A stretch of 9,424 bases of DNA from CAIKAP01 sp964574605 (GTDB lineage: Bacteria; Verrucomicrobiota; Verrucomicrobiia; Palsa-1439). The notes beneath the pieces were generated by a model. The model saw only the letters and a list, made by a program, of their open reading frames with translations, did no database searches and had not been told where the DNA came from. Positions 5,977 to 9,424 of this stretch are shown here, piece after piece. The translations under genes were made by a program, and so were the position numbers. The DNA lies in the NCBI GenBank assembly GCA_964574605.1, contig CAZNOK010000206.1, positions 1 through 9,424 of the forward strand, in the 5' to 3' direction. The stretch's first letter is position 1. The number at the start of each line of letters is the position of its first letter.

Positions 5977-7232
5977 CGGCGACGCAGGCGCAGTTGGTCG
6001 AGAGCGCGGAGGATTCCTTCCGCTTTGGCGAGCGTTTCGTCGTACTCGGCGTCCGGCTCGCTGTCGGCAACGATGCCGCCGCCGGCGTGAAAGGTCAGGA
6101 GGCCGGATTGATGGACGATGGTGCGAATGGCGATGTTGAAATGGCTGGCGCCGCCATGCCCAAAGTATCCGATGGCCCCGCAATAGACGCCGCGAGCGTG
6201 CGGCTCGAGTTCGTCAATGATCTCCATCGCGCGGATTTTCGGCGCGCCAGTGATCGAGCCGCCGGGGAAACAGGCGCGCAAGGCTTGAACATGACTGACA
6301 TTGGGTCGGAGTGTGCCAGCGACGGTGGCGACGAGATGGTGAACGGTCGCAAAACTTTCCACCCGGAACAATTCCGGAACATGGACACTGCCAAACTCGC
6401 AAACGCGACCGAGGTCGTTGCGTTCGAGGTCGGTGATCATCAGCAACTCGGCGTTGTCTTTGGCGGAACGGATGAGGTCGTCGGGATGGCGGTGGCGGGG
6501 AAGCGTGCCTTTGATGGGGCGCGTGACGACGTCGCGTCCGATCATGCGGAGGAAACATTCCGGCGACGACGACAAAATCTGCGCATCGCCGATGTCAAGG
6601 TAGGCAGAGTAGGGGGCGGGATTGGCGGCACGGAGCGCATGGTAAAGCTCCAGGGGCGTGGCGTGGATGGCGCATTGGAACCGCTGCGACAGATTCACTT
6701 GGTAGATGTCGCCGGTGGCGATGTAGTCTTTCGCGCGGCGGATAATGGCGCGGTATTGGTCGCGGGTGAAGTTGGAGTGGAGGGGCGCTGGTCGGGCGGA
6801 GCCGACGGCTCCGCCGCTGGGGGTTGGATGACGGACGAGCCGGCGGCTCGTCCCCACCTTAAAGATACGACGTTCTTGATGGTCAAAACGAAGGACGTTG
6901 TCGTAGAAGCCGAACCAGCAGTCGGGAAGGCCGAGGTCATCTTCGACTGTTGCGGGAAGCTCTTCGATGAGGTTCTTGAGGTCGTAGCCGAAGTAACCGA
7001 TGGCGGCGGCCGGGGCGTATTGCGCCAGAAGTTGGTCGAGAGTGTTGAAGGGATCGGCAGCGCGACCGTCAGACGCCTTGAATTGGAAGACGTGCGACGG
7101 CTCGGCGGCAAGGAGAGAATAACGTTGGTCGCCGCTGGGCGTAACAGTATCGAGCCACGCGCAGAATGGTCGCGCGGCGAACTCCTTGAAGCAGTCGCCC
7201 GGCTCGCGCCAAGGTAGCGGGGTGACTGTCAC
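5970..7232 (-). CDS. pabB: Aminodeoxychorismate synthase component I (PabB)
   Basis: PabB converts chorismate plus ammonia to 4-amino-4-deoxychorismate for p-aminobenzoate and folate synthesis. The 420-aa protein has the chorismate-binding motifs GDIYQVNLSQRF (174-185), SSSPECFL (221-228), PIKGT (239-243), VHHLVATVAG (297-306), FPGGSITGAPK (322-332) and GGGIVADSEP with E404 nearby. K241 in PIKGT is the PabB hallmark; anthranilate synthase TrpE has PIAGT. The start is a GTG (7232) overlapping the upstream peptidase stop as GTGA, so translation is probably coupled. Residues about 127-149 are an in-frame repeat insertion between the N-terminal and catalytic regions. The length excludes a fused PabC, and no pabA amidotransferase is in the window. 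It is the last gene of the LOG-M16-pabB operon. Confidence 0.93.
   Translation of the reverse strand: MTVTPLPWREPGDCFKEFAARPFCAWLDTVTPSGDQRYSLLAAEPSHVFQFKASDGRAADPFNTLDQLLAQYAPAAAIGYFGYDLKNLIEELPATVEDDLGLPDCWFGFYDNVLRFDHQERRIFKVGTSRRLVRHPTPSGGAVGSARPAPLHSNFTRDQYRAIIRRAKDYIATGDIYQVNLSQRFQCAIHATPLELYHALRAANPAPYSAYLDIGDAQILSSSPECFLRMIGRDVVTRPIKGTLPRHRHPDDLIRSAKDNAELLMITDLERNDLGRVCEFGSVHVPELFRVESFATVHHLVATVAGTLRPNVSHVQALRACFPGGSITGAPKIRAMEIIDELEPHARGVYCGAIGYFGHGGASHFNIAIRTIVHQSGLLTFHAGGGIVADSEPDAEYDETLAKAEGILRALDQLRLRRRQ
6795..6853. repeat. Double-hairpin repeat inserted in frame in pabB
   Basis: There are two perfect 9-bp stems with 3-nt loops: 6795-6803/6807-6815 (GGCGGAGCC, loop GAC) and 6833-6841/6845-6853 (GGACGAGCC, loop GGC), separated by 17 nt. 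Both share the core GAGCCG-N-CGGCTC, so the element looks like two diverged copies of one hairpin. In pabB it codes for roughly GTSRRLVRHPTPSGGAVGSAR, placed between ERRIFKV and the conserved SNFTRDQYRAIIRRAKDYI. That position and composition do not fit the family. It appears to be a third interspersed repeat family, absorbed without breaking the frame. Confidence 0.8.
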
Positions 7233-8494
7233 GCGAACGTCAATAGGTCGCGCGTGGCAGCTTCGTCCTTGCGCGGGGTGATGATGGCAGCGTTCAGGCC
7301 GCGGTCGCGGAACAGCGTGGTGGCGACCGCCTGGATGTCATCGGCAGTCACGGCTTCGAGCTTGCGTTCGATTTCGTCGGGTGTGTGGATGAAACCGTAC
7401 GCCATGAGGTGTTCGCCGAGCCAGATCATCTGGTTGCTGGTGCTCTCCAACCCGAGGCGCATCTGGCCAATGGCATAGTCTTTCGCGCGCCGCAATTCGG
7501 GAACAGATGGCGGTTGCCGTGAGATCTTCTGCAGTTCCCGCAGAATCAAGGCCAACGCCCGCGGCAACCGTTTGTTGTCGAGGCCGGCGGAGACGAGGAA
7601 CAGGCCGGTGTCGGCAAAATAACTTCCGGCGGATTGAATGGAGTAGGCGAGGCCGTGTGTTTCGCGGATGACTTGAAAGAGCCGCGAACTCATGTTCTCG
7701 CCGAGGATGACGCTGAGCAGTTTGGCGGCGAAACGCCGCTCGTCGTGGCGCGAGAAACCGCGGATGCCGAGCGCGAGATGCGTTTGCTCGACGGTCTTGC
7801 TAAGGAAGCGCAGGCGCGGTGTGCGTTGGTTCTCGTGCGCCACGGTGAAACGTGTCCGCGGAGTGGCATCCTTCAACGATAAGACGCGACTGACACTCTC
7901 GACAACGGCGTCGTGCCGACAACGTCCCGCCACGGCGACGACTGTGTTGGCGGCGGCGTAGTTGCGGCGTTTGAATGCGAGGACGACAGCACGGTCGGTC
8001 GCATCGAGGGATTTGAGGGAACCAGCCAGCGGACGGCCGAGTGGTTGGTCCGGCCAAAGTGTTTCGGTGAGAAGTTCCTGAACGTAATGGTCGGGCTGGT
8101 CGTGGTACATCAGGAGTTCTTCCTTGATGACGCCGCGTTCCTTGGCGATGTCGGCGGCGGCGAACTTCGGATGCTGGTACATGTCGGCGAGCACGTCGAG
8201 CAGCGTGTCGAAGTGCCGGTGGCTGGCCTTGGCGTAGTAGCAGGTGTGTTCCTCGCCGGTGAAGGCGTTGAGATAGCCGCCGATGCCTTCGACGGTCTGG
8301 CTGATTTGTTTGGCGGAACGACGTCGGGTGCCTTTGAACAGGAGGTGCTCAATGAAATGCGAGACGCCACTGTGACGCTTGGTTTCGTAGCGTGCGCCGA
8401 CGCCGACCCACAGGCCGAGCGCGACGCTTTCCATGCCGGGCATTTCGGCGGTGGCGACACGCAGCCCGTTTGCGAGGGTGGTGATGCGATGCAT
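7229..8494 (-). CDS. M16 family zinc metallopeptidase
   Basis: This is a processing-peptidase-like protein of 421 aa (M16B size). The inverted zinc motif HFIEH is at residues 46-50 (H46 and H50 as ligands, E49 as catalytic base), and the third ligand is E125 or E126 in RGVIKEELLMYHDQP, at the usual spacing. The N-terminus reads TTLANGLRVATAEMPGMESVALGLWVGVGARYE, typical of the family with no signal peptide, so it is probably cytoplasmic. The second, inactive-type domain contains SSRLFQVIRETHGLAYSIQSAGSYFADTGLF, the substrate-binding R/Y region. Bacterial M16B enzymes act alone or as pairs with an inactive partner. Only this active one is present. The start lies 2 nt after the LOG gene's stop, and its own stop overlaps the pabB start by 4 nt. 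The peptide substrate is unknown. Confidence 0.93.
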   Translation of the reverse strand: MHRITTLANGLRVATAEMPGMESVALGLWVGVGARYETKRHSGVSHFIEHLLFKGTRRRSAKQISQTVEGIGGYLNAFTGEEHTCYYAKASHRHFDTLLDVLADMYQHPKFAAADIAKERGVIKEELLMYHDQPDHYVQELLTETLWPDQPLGRPLAGSLKSLDATDRAVVLAFKRRNYAAANTVVAVAGRCRHDAVVESVSRVLSLKDATPRTRFTVAHENQRTPRLRFLSKTVEQTHLALGIRGFSRHDERRFAAKLLSVILGENMSSRLFQVIRETHGLAYSIQSAGSYFADTGLFLVSAGLDNKRLPRALALILRELQKISRQPPSVPELRRAKDYAIGQMRLGLESTSNQMIWLGEHLMAYGFIHTPDEIERKLEAVTADDIQAVATTLFRDRGLNAAIITPRKDEAATRDLLTFA

Positions 8495-8496
8495 GA

Positions 8497-9180
8497 TCAG
8501 GCCGGTTGCGGCGCGTTGCGGCGTTTGAGGTCGCCGGCGGCTATGATCTCAATGGCTTCGCGCACGTCATCGGTGACGTGAAACAGGTTCAGATCTTCGG
8601 GGCTGATCAACTTGTCGGCGAGCGTCCGGTTCCGTATCCAGTTCACGAGGCCGCCCCAATAGTCACGGCCGACAAGCACGACGGGAAACTTCTCGATCCG
8701 GTTTGTCTGGATCAACGTGATCGCCTCGCTGAACTCATCGAGTGTGCCGTAGCCGCCGGGAAACAGGACGAAGCCGTTGGCGTATTTCACGAAGCATACT
8801 TTGCGAATGAAAAAGTAGTGAAAGTACAACGTGCGATTGGAATACGGGTTCGGTCTCTGTTCGTGCGGCAACTGGATGTTCAATCCGACCGACACGCCGC
8901 CGGCTTCCGCGGCGCCTTTGTTGACGGCCTCCATGATGCCGGGGCCGCCGCCGGTGATGGCGGCATAGCCGAGTTTGGCGATCCAGCCGCCCATCTCGAC
9001 GGCCTTCTCGTACCATGGATCGCCGGGCCGCGTGCGCGCGCTGCCGAACACGGTGATGGCGGGGCCGATCTTGCTCATCTCCTCGAAGCTGCCGACGAAC
9101 TCGCCCATGATCCGGAAAACACGCCACGGGTCCTGGGTCGTGAAATTGCCGCCCAATCCGACGTTTGGAGGATTCATCAT
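8497..9180 (-). CDS. LOG-family / TIGR00730-type Rossmann protein (putative nucleotide 5'-monophosphate nucleosidase)
   Basis: This 227-aa protein has the fold once annotated as lysine decarboxylase and now known as LOG, or PpnN-like nucleosidase, cleaving nucleoside or cytokinin riboside monophosphates. Visible are ITVFGSARTRPGDPWYEKA near residue 42, GGGPGIMEAVNKGAAEAGG at 77-95 and the catalytic PGGYGTLDEFSEAITLIQT motif at 141-159. Conserved R126 and E149 positions fit phosphate binding and catalysis. Two adjacent ATGs (9180 and 9177) can start it. The frame is open up to 9339, but those codons are Arg/Pro-rich noise overlapping the remains of another gene, and a good promoter ends just before 9180. 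It is the first gene of the operon with the M16 peptidase and pabB. Whether it acts on purine or pyrimidine monophosphates cannot be told. Confidence 0.88.
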   Translation of the reverse strand: MMNPPNVGLGGNFTTQDPWRVFRIMGEFVGSFEEMSKIGPAITVFGSARTRPGDPWYEKAVEMGGWIAKLGYAAITGGGPGIMEAVNKGAAEAGGVSVGLNIQLPHEQRPNPYSNRTLYFHYFFIRKVCFVKYANGFVLFPGGYGTLDEFSEAITLIQTNRIEKFPVVLVGRDYWGGLVNWIRNRTLADKLISPEDLNLFHVTDDVREAIEIIAAGDLKRRNAPQPA

Positions 9181-9187
9181 GCCTTCA

Positions 9188-9216
9188 CTAATAACGCTCC
9201 TTGGCGTGAAGGTCAA
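9188..9216 (-). promoter_or_regulatory. Candidate sigma-70 promoter of the LOG-M16-pabB operon
   Basis: The minus strand reads TTGACC (9216-9211), a 17-nt spacer and TATTAG (9193-9188). It matches 5 of 6 at -35 and 4 of 6 at -10 with ideal spacing. The -10 ends 7 nt before the ATG at 9180, so the transcript is predicted to begin at or next to the start codon. This agrees with the absence of a properly placed Shine-Dalgarno sequence. Confidence 0.45.
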
Positions 9217-9335
9217 CGACATCGCCGTCGTTCGCGTAGGCATCCAGCCAGCGCGGTGATCAACACATCGAGCGGATGGCGGCAGAGTGGCGGCCGATCG
9301 TCCACGAAGCCGATGTCCGCGGAGTACACGAACCG
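9213..9335 (-). pseudogene. Possible C-terminal remnant of a metallo-beta-lactamase-fold protein
   Basis: One minus-strand frame reads RFVYSADIGFVDDRPPLC (9335 down), then RHPLDVLITALAGCLRERRR and a stop at 9213. The pattern YSADIG..DD..PL....DVLI resembles the late part of MBL-fold hydrolases (YSGDT...PL....DLLI.E). There is no metal-binding HxHxDH region in view, and upstream the frame runs directly into a heptamer array and a TAG at 9404-9402. After LDVLI the resemblance fades. The segment is short, so this is a suggestion only. The LOG promoter overlaps its end. Confidence 0.3.
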
Positions 9336-9360
9336 GCAACGCGGCGGGTCCGGGGCGGTT

Positions 9361-9407
9361 GACTCCTTTCTGCCCCGTGACTCCTGACTGCTTACTACTT
9401 GCTACTT
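9361..9407. repeat. Heptamer array, consensus ACTRCTT
   Basis: Four consecutive 7-nt units are visible on the plus strand: ACTCCTG (9380-9386), ACTGCTT (9387-9393), ACTACTT (9394-9400) and GCTACTT (9401-9407). In addition GACTCCT occurs at both 9361-9367 and 9379-9385. The array abuts the truncated side of the MBL-like fragment. Beyond it, 9402-9424 reads on the minus strand as DGAVKK and a stop, which could be the last codons of a gene lying outside the window, but this is too short to call. Confidence 0.6.
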
Positions 9408-9424
9408 CTTCACGGCGCCATCTT

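Noticed and set aside
3946..6183. Very long open frame on the minus strand opposite the secretin-like gene and proS
   Set aside because: It has an Arg/Asp/His-rich shadow composition with no domains. The plus strand holds well-recognised genes in the same place, and high GC explains the lack of stop codons.
5799..7217. Long plus-strand open frame opposite pabB
   Set aside because: It is the antisense of pabB, low complexity in Val/Gly/Ala, with no motif. pabB has all its catalytic motifs.
9181..9339. N-terminal extension of the LOG protein up to 9339
   Set aside because: The codons give an Arg/Pro-rich sequence unlike the family, and a well-formed promoter ends just before the ATG at 9180.
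8506..9387. Plus-strand open frame opposite the LOG gene
   Set aside because: It is an antisense shadow. The minus strand carries the PGGYGTLDE motif and a promoter.

Overview
The window looks like chromosomal DNA of a GC-rich bacterium, probably a member of the Verrucomicrobiota near Pedosphaera/Limisphaerales. That placement is an inference. It rests on the style of the GlnRS, on palindromic repeats inserted in frame inside genes (one encodes the peptide signature GQASRLS...RRDARSTT, which I recall from that group), on heptamer arrays beside genes, and on nearly absent Shine-Dalgarno sequences. I could not search any database.

Layout. Positions 1-73 hold nothing I can identify. On the minus strand, 74-1605 is an accessory stretch downstream of glnS. 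Read in the direction of transcription it runs: intact glnS (1575-3395), a PIN-domain toxin-like gene 5 nt after the glnS stop, a small partner gene overlapping the toxin by 4 nt, a heptamer array, a detached and diverged second copy of the glnS 3' end (727-840), and an unrecognised, more A/T-rich gene that starts on the stop codon of that detached tail. A divergent promoter region (about 3396-3495) separates glnS from a plus-strand pair: a short secretin-like exported protein (3496-4320) and a type 3 prolyl-tRNA synthetase (4444-5976). Their intergenic region contains a large inverted repeat. Convergent to proS, and overlapping its end by 7 nt, is a minus-strand operon transcribed LOG-family nucleotide-processing protein -> M16 zinc peptidase -> pabB (9180 down to 5970), with gaps of +2 and -4 nt. 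Upstream of it (9181-9424) lie a promoter, a probable tail fragment of a metallo-beta-lactamase-fold gene and a second heptamer array.

How the genes fit together. glnS and proS are translation genes, and pabB makes the p-aminobenzoate precursor of folate. The M16 peptidase and LOG protein are housekeeping-type enzymes with no obvious pathway link to pabB. The PIN pair has the form of a type II toxin-antitoxin module lodged directly behind an essential aminoacyl-tRNA synthetase.

The most notable features are the direct repeat of the glnS 3' end around the PIN module, two interspersed palindromic repeats absorbed in frame into glnS and pabB, and two gene-tail fragments whose truncated ends each abut a 7-nt-periodic array. 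Candidate promoters of three genes sit so close to the start codons that near-leaderless mRNAs are predicted. I do not see an unmistakably new multi-gene system. The glnS-tail/PIN arrangement is the best candidate for follow-up.
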